DNA of 45,220 nt, taken from Natronospirales bacterium (GTDB lineage: Bacteria; Pseudomonadota; Gammaproteobacteria; Natronospirales; REEB76). A model generated the notes under the pieces. It made no database searches, was not told the DNA's origin, and saw only the letters and a program-made list of their open reading frames with translations. The DNA is taken from the NCBI GenBank assembly GCA_021816765.1, contig JAKAXB010000015.1:1-45220 (forward strand). Direction: 5' to 3'. Of the stretch, positions 25,679 through 34,322 are shown one piece after another. The translations under genes and the position numbers were made by a program. The first letter of the stretch is position 1. Every line of letters begins with the position of its first letter.

Positions 25679-27867
25679 GCAGCACATCGGGCGTTGCCGC
25701 CGGCGGTACGGTTCTGACCGTCCAGTCCCGCGACAGCTGTGCGCCCGGCGAGCCGATCATCGAACTGCAGGAGGTTTCACGCATCTATTCCCTCGGGGGG
25801 GTGGAGACACCGGCGCTGCAACACGTCAGTTTCACCATTGCACGGGGCGAATTCGTCGCCATCACCGGACCCTCCGGGTCCGGCAAGACCACCCTGATGA
25901 ACATCATCGGCTGTCTCGACCGGCCGACCTCCGGGCGCTGCCTCCTGAAGGGCGAGGATGTGTCCACGCTCAGCGAACCCGAGCTCGCCGATGCGCGCAA
26001 CACCCAACTCGGCTTCGTATTTCAGAACTTCAATCTGCTGGCTCGCACCTCGGCGGTGGAAAACGTGGCCTTGCCGCTGGTGTATGCGGGCGCCGCGCGT
26101 GCCGGTATGCAGCGGGCCCGGGAACTGTTGGCGCTCGTGGGACTTGCCGACCGTATGGAGCACACCTCCGCCCAGCTCTCCGGCGGGCAGCAGCAGCGGG
26201 TGGCCATCGCCCGCGCCTTGGCGAATGATCCGGCGATTATCCTGGCGGACGAACCCACGGGGCAGCTCGACACGCACAATTCGACCGAAATCCTGGCCAT
26301 GCTCCGCGAGCTCAATCGCAGCCGGGGCCTGACGATGGTGGTGGTCACGCACGATCCGTCCATCGCCGCCCAGGCCGATCGCACCATCACTTTCCGCGAC
26401 GGGCAAATGGGTTCCGACACCAGGAACCCGGTCCCTGCCTCCGCGCCGGTCGCGTCGCTCTCCTGGGACAGGATGACGCAACTGAAGCCGGGCAGTTCTG
26501 TCGGGCAGCGTATGACAGACCTCTTCATTATGACGCTTCAGACCGCGGCCCGTGCCCTGATGCGCAACAAGCTCCGCTCATCGCTTACGGTGCTCGGCAT
26601 TTTCATCGGCGTCGTGGCTTTCATCACCATGGTGGCTGTCGGTCACGGTGCGCGCGCCGCCGTCGCCAAGCAGTTGCGGATACTCGGAACCAATATGGTC
26701 GTCGTCCTGCCCGGCACCATCAATCAATTTGGTGTTAACGGCGGTGAAGGGACGCGATCCACACTCACAGTCGGTGACTCACGAGCCATTGCACGCGATG
26801 ATCCGGCTGTACTTCACGTCAGTTATCTAATACGCCAGCCCGGTGCAGTGACATACCAGTCCAATAATTGGACAACGACCATCCAGGGAATCTCCTCCAG
26901 TTACCTGGCAGTGCGCAACTGGCCCATTGCAGCAGGCCGGGAGATTGATCGGCAGGATGAGTTGAAAACGCGGCGGGTCTGCGTGCTTGGACAGACGGTC
27001 GTGCAACAACTGTTTCCCAACGGAGAGAATCCACTCGACAAGGTCATACTGGTGCGGGGAGTTCCGCTGCGTGTCATCGGCGTCCTTACCCCGCTCGGAC
27101 AGACCGGTTTCGGCCAGGATCAGGACGACATCGTATTGATTCCCTATACCACTGCACAGGAAGTGGTGCTTGGGCCGGCTCGAGTTGCTCCCTTGCCCCC
27201 GATCAGCATACCGCCGGGAACCCATTTCATCGTGCCGGCCGATCTGCCGCAGAATCTGTACGCCCACCTGCAGCCTAATGCCCTCAACCTCACGCCGCGT
27301 ATTGACAATGTTGTCAGCGTCCTGCTGGTTCAAGCACGCTCTGCCGCCCTGGTTCCGGCGATCATCCAGCAGGTCACCACCACCCTCCATGAGCAGCACC
27401 ATTTACGTCCCGGCCAGCCGGATGATTTCTCGGTGCGCAACCTGAGCCAGATTGTTCAGGTTCGTGAAAGCAGCAGTCGTATCCTCACGCTGCTTTTGGC
27501 CGCCGTGGCGGCAATCTCGTTGATCGTCGGCGGCATCGGCATCATGAACATTCTGCTCGTCTCGGTAACTGAGCGTACCCGCGAGATCGGCATCAGGAAA
27601 GCCGTCGGCGCACATCGGGCACATATCCTGATGCAGTTTCTGGTCGAGGCATTTCTGCTGGCAGCGCTTGGAGGACTCGCTGGTATCATCGCAGGATCCG
27701 GCATCTCGTCCCTGATCGCGGGAGCGCTGCATTGGGAAACCTACATTTCCCCGGAAGCCGTGATTTTCTCGCTGCTGTTTTCCGGTGCGGTCGGGATTTT
27801 TTTCGGCTTCTACCCGGCGCGCAAAGCGGCGCGACTCGACTCCATCGAGGCGCTGCGCTACGAATGA
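25675..27867 (+). CDS. macB: MacB-type ABC transporter, ATPase fused to FtsX-like permease
   Basis: 730 residues from a GTG overlapping the macA stop (GTGA); E. coli MacB has 648. The first 28 residues are an extra low-complexity lead. The ATPase domain shows Walker A GPSGSGKTT (about 65), the signature LSGGQQQR (about 168) and Walker B IILADEPTGQLD (about 190). A linker leads to a first membrane segment (LRSSLTVLGIFIGVVAFITMVAVG, about 300), a large periplasmic domain (about 325-595) and three C-terminal segments (VAAISLIVGGIGIMNILLVS, FLLAALGGLAGIIAGSGI, FSLLFSGAVGIFFGFYPA). MacB works by mechanotransmission, driving TolC-bound substrates out of the periplasm. Confidence 0.95.
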   Translation: MSSTSGVAAGGTVLTVQSRDSCAPGEPIIELQEVSRIYSLGGVETPALQHVSFTIARGEFVAITGPSGSGKTTLMNIIGCLDRPTSGRCLLKGEDVSTLSEPELADARNTQLGFVFQNFNLLARTSAVENVALPLVYAGAARAGMQRARELLALVGLADRMEHTSAQLSGGQQQRVAIARALANDPAIILADEPTGQLDTHNSTEILAMLRELNRSRGLTMVVVTHDPSIAAQADRTITFRDGQMGSDTRNPVPASAPVASLSWDRMTQLKPGSSVGQRMTDLFIMTLQTAARALMRNKLRSSLTVLGIFIGVVAFITMVAVGHGARAAVAKQLRILGTNMVVVLPGTINQFGVNGGEGTRSTLTVGDSRAIARDDPAVLHVSYLIRQPGAVTYQSNNWTTTIQGISSSYLAVRNWPIAAGREIDRQDELKTRRVCVLGQTVVQQLFPNGENPLDKVILVRGVPLRVIGVLTPLGQTGFGQDQDDIVLIPYTTAQEVVLGPARVAPLPPISIPPGTHFIVPADLPQNLYAHLQPNALNLTPRIDNVVSVLLVQARSAALVPAIIQQVTTTLHEQHHLRPGQPDDFSVRNLSQIVQVRESSSRILTLLLAAVAAISLIVGGIGIMNILLVSVTERTREIGIRKAVGAHRAHILMQFLVEAFLLAALGGLAGIIAGSGISSLIAGALHWETYISPEAVIFSLLFSGAVGIFFGFYPARKAARLDSIEALRYE

Positions 27868-27907
27868 AGCGGCCGTCGCGGCATGCCGCCCGGTCCGTAT
27901 GCCCGCC

Positions 27908-28624
27908 CTAGCCAAGGATATTTTGCAGAAAGTCCATGATATCTTTCCAGGCGATGTCCGCCATCGCCGGCACGTAACTGGCGCGCTCCTCGCACAGGAA
28001 ACCGTGGCCGGCGCCGGGATAGACGGCGAGCGTGTAGCGTTTCTTGGCCGCGGAAAGTGTTTGTGCGACACGTGCGTGTTCTGTCGGTGTAATGTTATTG
28101 TCTTCGGCGCCATAGCCGAGAAAAACCGGTGCGCGCATTTTTTCCGCCTCGTCAATGGGCGGAATGCGGCCGAAGCGGTCTGGGCCGTCCGGTGCAATGC
28201 CGCCGCCGTAGAAGCTCACCGCCGCCTGCAGCCGATCCGGGAACCGGCAGTGGGCCAGAAACGCCAGCCGCCCGCCCATGCAGAAGCCGAGGATGCCGAG
28301 ACGGTCTTTGCTGACATTGTCCTGTGTACGCAGCCAGTCCAGGGATTCGGCCATTTCCCCCATGACCTGGTCATCGCGGATGGTCTGGATCTTCGGCCGC
28401 ACTTTGTCCATGTCGGTATAGGCGAAGACATCGCCGTGGAAAATATCCGGTGCCATCGCCATAAAACCGGCGCTGGCGAGGCGCTCGCACACGCCCTGGA
28501 TGTGAGCGGTGATGCCAAAGGCTTCCATGAGTACCAGCATCCCCGGGAAGGGTCCTTTGCCGGCAGGCTGGGCGGCATAGCCGTTCAGCGAATCGCTGAT
28601 CTTGATGCTGGTCGAATTGCTCAT
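27908..28624 (-). CDS. dienelactone hydrolase family protein
   Basis: 238 residues, an alpha/beta hydrolase. The catalytic triad of this family is visible: C115 in GFCMGGRLA, D175 in YGAEDNNI and H207 in PGAGHGF, with E34 (LVLMEAFGI) in the position of the regulatory glutamate. Dienelactone hydrolase opens the lactone in chlorocatechol breakdown to give maleylacetate. No other catabolic genes are near, so this may be a general esterase of the family. It ends convergently with macB, 40 bases away. Confidence 0.92.
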   Translation of the reverse strand: MSNSTSIKISDSLNGYAAQPAGKGPFPGMLVLMEAFGITAHIQGVCERLASAGFMAMAPDIFHGDVFAYTDMDKVRPKIQTIRDDQVMGEMAESLDWLRTQDNVSKDRLGILGFCMGGRLAFLAHCRFPDRLQAAVSFYGGGIAPDGPDRFGRIPPIDEAEKMRAPVFLGYGAEDNNITPTEHARVAQTLSAAKKRYTLAVYPGAGHGFLCEERASYVPAMADIAWKDIMDFLQNILG

Positions 28625-28800
28625 GCGAAATGCCTCATGGTGCGTTGCAAAAAATCGTCAGGGATTTCGTACCTGAGACTAAAGTCGGGTAAAACAGTGC
28701 ACCGCATAAATTCCCTGCCGTGGCAGGCAAGAACAGGCCGGCGGGGTTATGCCTGCAATTGAAATTGGGTCTGCACAGAAAGTGTCTGACCGCCTTTGCC

Positions 28801-29277
28801 TCAGCGCGGTGGGGGCGGGGGCGGGGGCGGCAGATAGCGCGGTGCGGCATAACCGGGCACTTGGTTACCCTTCGCATACATGCATTGCGCATACGCGATG
28901 TTGTAGCGCCGCTGCAAGGACATATCCGCCCAGCCTGCCGCATTCGCACCCTGGGCCGTGCCGAACAGCAATCCGGTCGCGGCACCGGCCTGCGTAGGAC
29001 CCTCATCGCCACCTCCAAGAAGTGCGCCGGCCGCCGCACCGATGACGGTTCCTGCCACCGCTCCGCCGATCACCTTTTCATTCGCCGCCCGCCCGGCATG
29101 CGCGCCGATCTGCACGCGTGCGTACTCCTGGCACATGGCATTATCCTGCTGAAATACACTGAACGGCATTCCGGGCGCCGGCATGACGGCGATCGTCGGT
29201 GCGCTGGGGGCGTCGGCACATCCGGCCAGCATCGTGGCCAGTACCGCTATGCCGGGTAAATATCTATATATACGCAT
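28801..29277 (-). CDS. glycine-zipper lipoprotein
   Basis: 158 residues from the ATG at 29277. The lipobox MLAGC puts the modified Cys at residue 20. A glycine-zipper membrane segment (VIGGAVAGTVIGAAAGALLGGG, about 68-90) is followed by TGLLFGTAQGANAAG, then YAQCMYAKGNQVPGY and a poly-proline tail of eight Pro before the last Arg. Related proteins are small outer-membrane or envelope-stress proteins of unknown function. It follows the Trp/Tyr-rich protein with only 10 bases between, so the two form an operon. Confidence 0.85.
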   Translation of the reverse strand: MRIYRYLPGIAVLATMLAGCADAPSAPTIAVMPAPGMPFSVFQQDNAMCQEYARVQIGAHAGRAANEKVIGGAVAGTVIGAAAGALLGGGDEGPTQAGAATGLLFGTAQGANAAGWADMSLQRRYNIAYAQCMYAKGNQVPGYAAPRYLPPPPPPPPR

Positions 29278-29287
29278 GACGGTTTCC

Positions 29288-29770
29288 TTATCGGCCGGGC
29301 GGCGGGGTGGCGGGAACTTTTTCCCATCCTCCCGGGCAGGATGGTACATACGGGTAATAGCCCTTGGCGGCGGCGCAGTAATACCAGTACTGAGTGGGAG
29401 GCGGCCCGGGTGTCGCAGCCGGTGCCGGATAAGGCCGTGTGATCACGATCTGCGACGGCACGTAGGGGTTGGGATAGGGATACACTGGTGCGGGATAGGA
29501 ATACCAGATGCCGGCGTTGATCCACCACCAACCGAACCGTTGTCCGTACCAGCCATGCCACCAGCGACCCTCGCGCCAGCCGTCGAAGTCGCGACGGCCA
29601 AAATCGCCGATATCGCCACGGTCCCACGCGTGCCACTCACCACCACGCCGGTAATCTCCTTCACGACGATCACCGCGGTCATGGTCGGCCATGGCGCGCA
29701 GGGGGAAGAGCACGCTGAGGGAAAATAGGGGCAGCGCCAGCAGCAGTGCGAGAGTCCTGGTTCTGCTCAT
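29288..29770 (-). CDS. secreted Trp/Tyr-rich protein, unknown function
   Basis: 160 residues with a signal peptide (about 1-28, ending RAMA). The mature chain begins with a charged Asp/Arg/Gly stretch (DHDRGDRREGDYRRGGEW), then a Trp-rich part (GWREGRWWHGWYGQRFGWWW), and ends with Pro/Tyr-rich PVYPYPNPYVPS and the motif YWYYCAAAKGYYPYVPSCPGGWEKVP. This C-terminal motif recurs in many small proteobacterial envelope proteins, usually next to glycine-zipper lipoproteins as here. A GGAGG ribosome-binding site precedes the start. Function unknown; an envelope location is likely. Confidence 0.82.
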   Translation of the reverse strand: MSRTRTLALLLALPLFSLSVLFPLRAMADHDRGDRREGDYRRGGEWHAWDRGDIGDFGRRDFDGWREGRWWHGWYGQRFGWWWINAGIWYSYPAPVYPYPNPYVPSQIVITRPYPAPAATPGPPPTQYWYYCAAAKGYYPYVPSCPGGWEKVPATPPPGR

Positions 29771-30075
29771 AGTGCCTCCAATTTGTTACCGGATATTTCC
29801 ACAATGATAGCCAGCCTCATGCCGAAGCTTATGGATAAAACGCCAGCGCAGAGCAAGGGTTGACGACATTAATCTATTGTAACCCGCGGGGGGGTGGTGC
29901 CGGGGGAACGGGCGCGGTGCTCTCTCCGCCGGGTCTGAGCGGTACGGTGTCGCATCATGGGCTGGCATCGCCGCACCAGGGCGTGCCACGATTCCTGAAA
30001 ATGCCCGGGCAACGGATTGCATGCGCGTGAAGTGATTCATTACCACGCGTCTGCCGGTAAAACCGGGTTTTGGCC
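29771..30075. other. intergenic region between envelope genes and RND pump gene
   Basis: 305 bases, flanked on both sides by minus-strand genes. It holds the promoter of the 29288-29770 pair. AAAACC-C-GGTTTT on the minus strand (about 30059-30071) is a small palindrome just after the pump gene and may be part of its 3' end. Open frames here show nothing recognisable. Confidence 0.4.
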
Positions 30076-33000
30076 TCAACTTCTCTCGGCGGGTTCTGGC
30101 AACGTCGCCCGTGCATGGGACGGGCCACGCAATTTTTCGCTCAGGTGGTCCATGGCCACGTAGAATGCAGGCGTGATGTAGAGGGTGAGCGCCTGCGAGA
30201 AGATCAAGCCGCCTACCACCGCGATGCCGAGCGGGCGGCGGGATTCCGCACCCATGCCGCTGCCGAGCGCGATGGGCAGGGTGCCGCAAATGGCGGCCAG
30301 TGTGGTCATCATGATGGGACGGAAGCGTACCCGGCAGGCCTCGATGACTGCATCCCGGGCGTTCAGGTTCTTCTCACGCCGCATCTGGATGGCGAAGTCC
30401 ACCATGATGATGCCGTTCTTCTTCACCAGTCCCACCAGCATGATGAGGCCGACGAAACTGTAGATGTTGAGGTGCTGATTGAAGAGGATCAGGCTGAGCA
30501 GCGCCCCCACCATGGCCAGCGGCAGCGCCGTCAGGATGGTGATGGGATGGATGAAATGCTCATAGAGGATCGCCAGCACCATGTAGATCACCAGGATGGT
30601 GATCATCAGAAGCACCGGCAGGTCCACCAGGGACTGCTGGAAAGTAAGGGCGTTGCCGGCGAACACTCCGGTGATGTCGGCCGGAAGCCTGGCGCTCGCC
30701 AGCGCTTCAATCCCCCGCGTCACATCGCCCAGTGACACGCCCGGTGCCAGGTTGAACGAGAATGTCACTGACGGCAACTGCTCGTAATGATCCACCTGCA
30801 ATGGACCCACGCCGGAAGTTATCTTTGCCACGCTGTTGAGCGGCACAATGGTATTGCCGGCCCCCGGCACATAGAGGGCGCTGAGGGCAGCCATGTTCGC
30901 TTGGAATTGCGGCGCCAACTGCAGGATGACGTAATACTCGTTCGAGGACCCGAAGATCCTGCTGATCTGGTTGCCGCCATACGCGTCATAAAGTGCCGAT
31001 TGGATTTCGGTGGCGGTCACTCCGAGTGCGGATGCCTTGTTGCGCAAAATGTGCACGTTGATCTGCGGGTTGTTGAGTTCCAGGTCGCTGTTTACATCCT
31101 GGATGCCGGGTACCTGTTTGAGCTCCGGCAGGAATTTGACCGCGGCCTGGTCCAGAGTGCCCACATCCAGCCCCTGCAGTACGTACTGGTAGGTACCCGT
31201 ACCACCCATGCTGCCGATGTTGATGGCAGGTGGGATGCGGAAATACACCTGCATGTCGTGTACGTGCGCGACTGCCTTGCGCAACTGCTGGATGACCTCG
31301 TCGGCACTCGCACTGCGCTTGTCCATGGACTTGAGCATGATGAAAATCCGTCCGATATTGCCGCCGGCGGTGCCGCTCTGGCCCTGGCCGACGCTGGAGA
31401 TGGCGCGCGCCACATTGGGGTTTTCCCGCACGATGCGCGCCACCCGCTGCTGGAGCGTCTGCAGCTCGGCAAAAGTAACCCCCTCTGGCGCCTGGGTGCT
31501 GCCCATGATGAGTCCGGTATCCTCCGTGGGGATGAACCCCTTGGGCACCACCAGGAAGAAATAGAAGGTCAGCAGCAGCATCAACCCGGCCACCACCAGC
31601 ATGGTGCGCCAGTGATCCACCGACCAGGTGAGGGTTTTTCCGTACCAGTCGCGGGAACGGTCAAAAGCCTTTTCCAGGGTAGCGTACAGCCGGCCATGGC
31701 GGCCGCTGTCCTTGAGGAAGCGGCTGCAGAGCATGGGCGTCAGTGTCAGGGAGACGATGCCCGAGATGAGGATGGCAATGGCGACGGTGATGGCAAATTC
31801 GCGGAACAGCCGCCCCAGTATCCCGCCCATGAGCAGGATGGGCAGGAACACCGCCACCAGCGACAGGGTCATGGATACCACGGTAAAGCCGATCTCCTTG
31901 CTGCCGATCAGCGCTGCACGCAGCGAGGACTCGCCTTTCTCCCGGTAGCGGACGATGTTCTCCAGCACCACAATGGCGTCGTCCACCACGAAACCCACGG
32001 CCAGCGTGAGCGCCATGAGCGAGAGATTGTCGAGGCTGAAGCCAATAAGCTTCATGATCGCGAACGTGCCGATGATGGAGGTGGGCAGCGCCAGCGCCGA
32101 GATGACGGTGGCACGAATGTTGCGCAGGAACAGGAAGATCACGCATACCACCATCCCGATGGCGAGCAGCAGCGTGAACTTCACGTCATTGATCGAGCCG
32201 GCGACAAATTCCGCATGATCGTGAAAGATCTGCAGTTGCGCGTCGCCCGGTGCCTCGCTGGTGAGCTGCGGCAGGAGCGCGTGCACCGCTTGGGAGATAG
32301 CCACCGCGTTTGACCCCGGCTGGCGCTGTACCGCCAGCATGATCGCGGGCTGCATGCGGCCGCCGTCTTCGGCCTTGTTGAAAAACTTGGTGATCTGCTT
32401 GTTTGCCTCGACGCTGTTCACGGCTGTGCCGATATCCGAGAGATGCACCGGCGCACCGTTCTGGTAGGCCACTACCAGATTGTTGTATTCGGCGGCATTA
32501 CTGAGCTGGCCATTGGCTTGAACAGTGTAGGTGCGGGTCGAGCCATATAAAATCCCGGAGGGGAGATTAGTGTTGCCGTTCTGCACCGCCTGCGCCACCT
32601 GGGTGATGGTCAGATTGCGCGCGGCGAGTGCGTACGGGTTGATATAAATGCGCACCGCGTACTTCTGGGCGCCAAAGACATTGACCTGGGCCACTCCCGG
32701 AATCATGGATATCTGTTCGGCCACGCGCGTTTCGGCGTATTCATCCAGCTGGGTGAGGGGGATGTGGTTCGCGGTCATGCCGAGAAAAATAATCGGAGAA
32801 GCAGTCGGATTGACCTTGTACAGGTGCGGTGGTGCCGGCATATCGGTGGGCAGCTCGCGGATCGCCTGGGAGATGGCGGTCTGCACGTCCATGGCCGCAT
32901 CATCGATATTCCGGGACAGGTCGAACTGCAGCGTGATGGAAGTGTTGCCGGTGGTGCTCACCGAACTCATGGAGGAGAGCCCGGCGATGGTGGAGAATTG

Positions 33001-33213
33001 CCGCTCCAGGGGCGTGGCCACCGCGGCCGCCATGGTTTCAGGATCCGCACCTGGCAGACTGGCATTCACGTTGATGGTGGGGAAATCCACGTTCGGCAGT
33101 TCACTCACCGGCAGGGTGAAGTACGCCACCAGGCCGAAGATGAGCAATGCGGCCATCACCACCGTGGTCATGACCGGGCGGTGGATGAACGGCGCGGAAG
33201 GATTGAGGTTCAT
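30076..33213 (-). CDS. RND-family multidrug efflux pump (HAE1, MdtB/MdtC-like)
   Basis: 1045 residues, the standard length. The chain begins FIHRPVMTTVVMAALLIFGLVAYFTLPVSELPNVDFPTI and has twelve predicted membrane segments and two large periplasmic loops. The proton-relay pair D411/D412 lies in TM4 (GFVVDDAIVVLENI). NPSAPFIHRP at the start and PTASPIIFLGM are closest in pattern to the MdtB/MdtC/OqxB branch, not AcrB. It is the last gene of a TolC-adaptor-pump operon and overlaps the adaptor stop by ATGA. Only one RND subunit is present, unlike E. coli mdtABC, which has two. Confidence 0.95.
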   Translation of the reverse strand: MNLNPSAPFIHRPVMTTVVMAALLIFGLVAYFTLPVSELPNVDFPTINVNASLPGADPETMAAAVATPLERQFSTIAGLSSMSSVSTTGNTSITLQFDLSRNIDDAAMDVQTAISQAIRELPTDMPAPPHLYKVNPTASPIIFLGMTANHIPLTQLDEYAETRVAEQISMIPGVAQVNVFGAQKYAVRIYINPYALAARNLTITQVAQAVQNGNTNLPSGILYGSTRTYTVQANGQLSNAAEYNNLVVAYQNGAPVHLSDIGTAVNSVEANKQITKFFNKAEDGGRMQPAIMLAVQRQPGSNAVAISQAVHALLPQLTSEAPGDAQLQIFHDHAEFVAGSINDVKFTLLLAIGMVVCVIFLFLRNIRATVISALALPTSIIGTFAIMKLIGFSLDNLSLMALTLAVGFVVDDAIVVLENIVRYREKGESSLRAALIGSKEIGFTVVSMTLSLVAVFLPILLMGGILGRLFREFAITVAIAILISGIVSLTLTPMLCSRFLKDSGRHGRLYATLEKAFDRSRDWYGKTLTWSVDHWRTMLVVAGLMLLLTFYFFLVVPKGFIPTEDTGLIMGSTQAPEGVTFAELQTLQQRVARIVRENPNVARAISSVGQGQSGTAGGNIGRIFIMLKSMDKRSASADEVIQQLRKAVAHVHDMQVYFRIPPAINIGSMGGTGTYQYVLQGLDVGTLDQAAVKFLPELKQVPGIQDVNSDLELNNPQINVHILRNKASALGVTATEIQSALYDAYGGNQISRIFGSSNEYYVILQLAPQFQANMAALSALYVPGAGNTIVPLNSVAKITSGVGPLQVDHYEQLPSVTFSFNLAPGVSLGDVTRGIEALASARLPADITGVFAGNALTFQQSLVDLPVLLMITILVIYMVLAILYEHFIHPITILTALPLAMVGALLSLILFNQHLNIYSFVGLIMLVGLVKKNGIIMVDFAIQMRREKNLNARDAVIEACRVRFRPIMMTTLAAICGTLPIALGSGMGAESRRPLGIAVVGGLIFSQALTLYITPAFYVAMDHLSEKLRGPSHARATLPEPAERS

Positions 33214-34322
33214 GGAGAGGCCGTCGATGCGGCCGGCGTTCGTATAGCGCCGCGCACGATCACGGGCATGTTGGCCCGCAGGGTGCGCGGCACGCGCGTG
33301 ATGACTATTTCCCCGGCTTTCAGACCCTTGGCGATGACCGCCTCATCCCCCACTTGGCGGTCTTCGGTCACCGGCAGAATCACCGCCCGCCGGTTTACGA
33401 CCGTGTACACAAAGTTGCCGTTCTGACCGGCTTGCACCGCCGTCTGCGGTATCACCACGGCATCGGGCTGAATGGCAAGCCGCATTTCCACGCTCACATA
33501 TTGACCGGGCCAGAGCTGTGTGGTCTGGTTGGGGATACGCGCCTTGAGCATTACCGTGCCGGTGCTGGTGTTGACGCTGTTGTCAATGAATACCAGATCG
33601 CCCTCGCCCAGATTACCGCTGCCGTCCTCGCGGCTGACAAACACGCGGATGCTGTGTTTCGCGTTATAGCGCAGCACCCGCGGCAGGAATTGCTGCGGAA
33701 CATTGAACTGCACCAGGATCGGCTGCATCTGGTTGATGGTGACCAGCGGCGTCGCGGCAGTCTGAGATACCAGATTGTCCGCCCGCACCGTGAGATTGCC
33801 GGTCAGGCCGTTGATAGGGGAGCGGATGGTGGTGTAGGAGAGATTGATCTCGGCCTGCTGCAACGCCGCCTTGGCCTGGGTGGCGGCGGCGGCGGCGCTT
33901 TCATAGGTCTGGGGTGCGACGTAATCCTTGGCGGCGAGCGGCGCTTCGCGGTCGGCCTGGGCCTTGGCGGTCAGATAAGCCGCCTTGGCGGAAGCGACCG
34001 CGGCCTGAAACGGAGCGGGATCGATCAGGAAGAGCGGCTGGCCCATATGTACGTACTGGCCTTCATGGAAATACACCCGTTGCAGCATGCCGCTCACCTG
34101 CGGCTGTACCAGCACCGTGTGTTCCGATTGCACCTGTCCCACGACCGTGAGTTGGATCGGCATGGGTTTGGTGACAGCGAGCGTGGTATCAACGGGCAGT
34201 GGCGGCATGACGTGCCTGGCGTCGGCGAGGCGCGCGTTGCTGACGATGCGCCAAGCCACCAAGCTGCCCAGTACCACAACGATCAGGCCCATGACCGACA
34301 GGTATTTGATCCTGGTGCTCAC
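33210..34322 (-). CDS. RND efflux periplasmic adaptor (MdtA-like)
   Basis: 370 residues, starting at a GTG whose bases overlap the TolC-type stop codon (GTGA). An N-terminal membrane anchor or signal (about 8-28) is followed by the lipoyl-like domain (TVVGQVQSEHTVLVQPQVSGMLQRV), a helical hairpin (QADREAPLAAKDYVAPQTYESA, about 105-155), the second lipoyl half (LSYTTIRSPINGLTGNLTV) and beta-barrel and membrane-proximal domains (LKARIPNQTTQLWPGQYVSVEM). It links the pump at 30076 to the channel at 34319. The pattern resembles MdtA. Confidence 0.93.
   Translation of the reverse strand: MSTRIKYLSVMGLIVVVLGSLVAWRIVSNARLADARHVMPPLPVDTTLAVTKPMPIQLTVVGQVQSEHTVLVQPQVSGMLQRVYFHEGQYVHMGQPLFLIDPAPFQAAVASAKAAYLTAKAQADREAPLAAKDYVAPQTYESAAAAATQAKAALQQAEINLSYTTIRSPINGLTGNLTVRADNLVSQTAATPLVTINQMQPILVQFNVPQQFLPRVLRYNAKHSIRVFVSREDGSGNLGEGDLVFIDNSVNTSTGTVMLKARIPNQTTQLWPGQYVSVEMRLAIQPDAVVIPQTAVQAGQNGNFVYTVVNRRAVILPVTEDRQVGDEAVIAKGLKAGEIVITRVPRTLRANMPVIVRGAIRTPAASTASP

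Noticed and set aside
27878-27889. 12-bp palindrome GCGGCATGCCGC after macB as a terminator
   Set aside because: The loop would be too small and there is no T-run. It may be chance in GC-rich DNA.
29856-29880. TTGACG with AT-rich sequence after it, as a plus-strand promoter
   Set aside because: No plus-strand gene follows, and spacing to a -10 is poor.
30787-32313. Plus-strand open frame of about 500 codons opposite the RND pump gene
   Set aside because: It is rich in His, Gln, Asp and Gly, a typical mirror of a membrane protein gene in GC-rich DNA.
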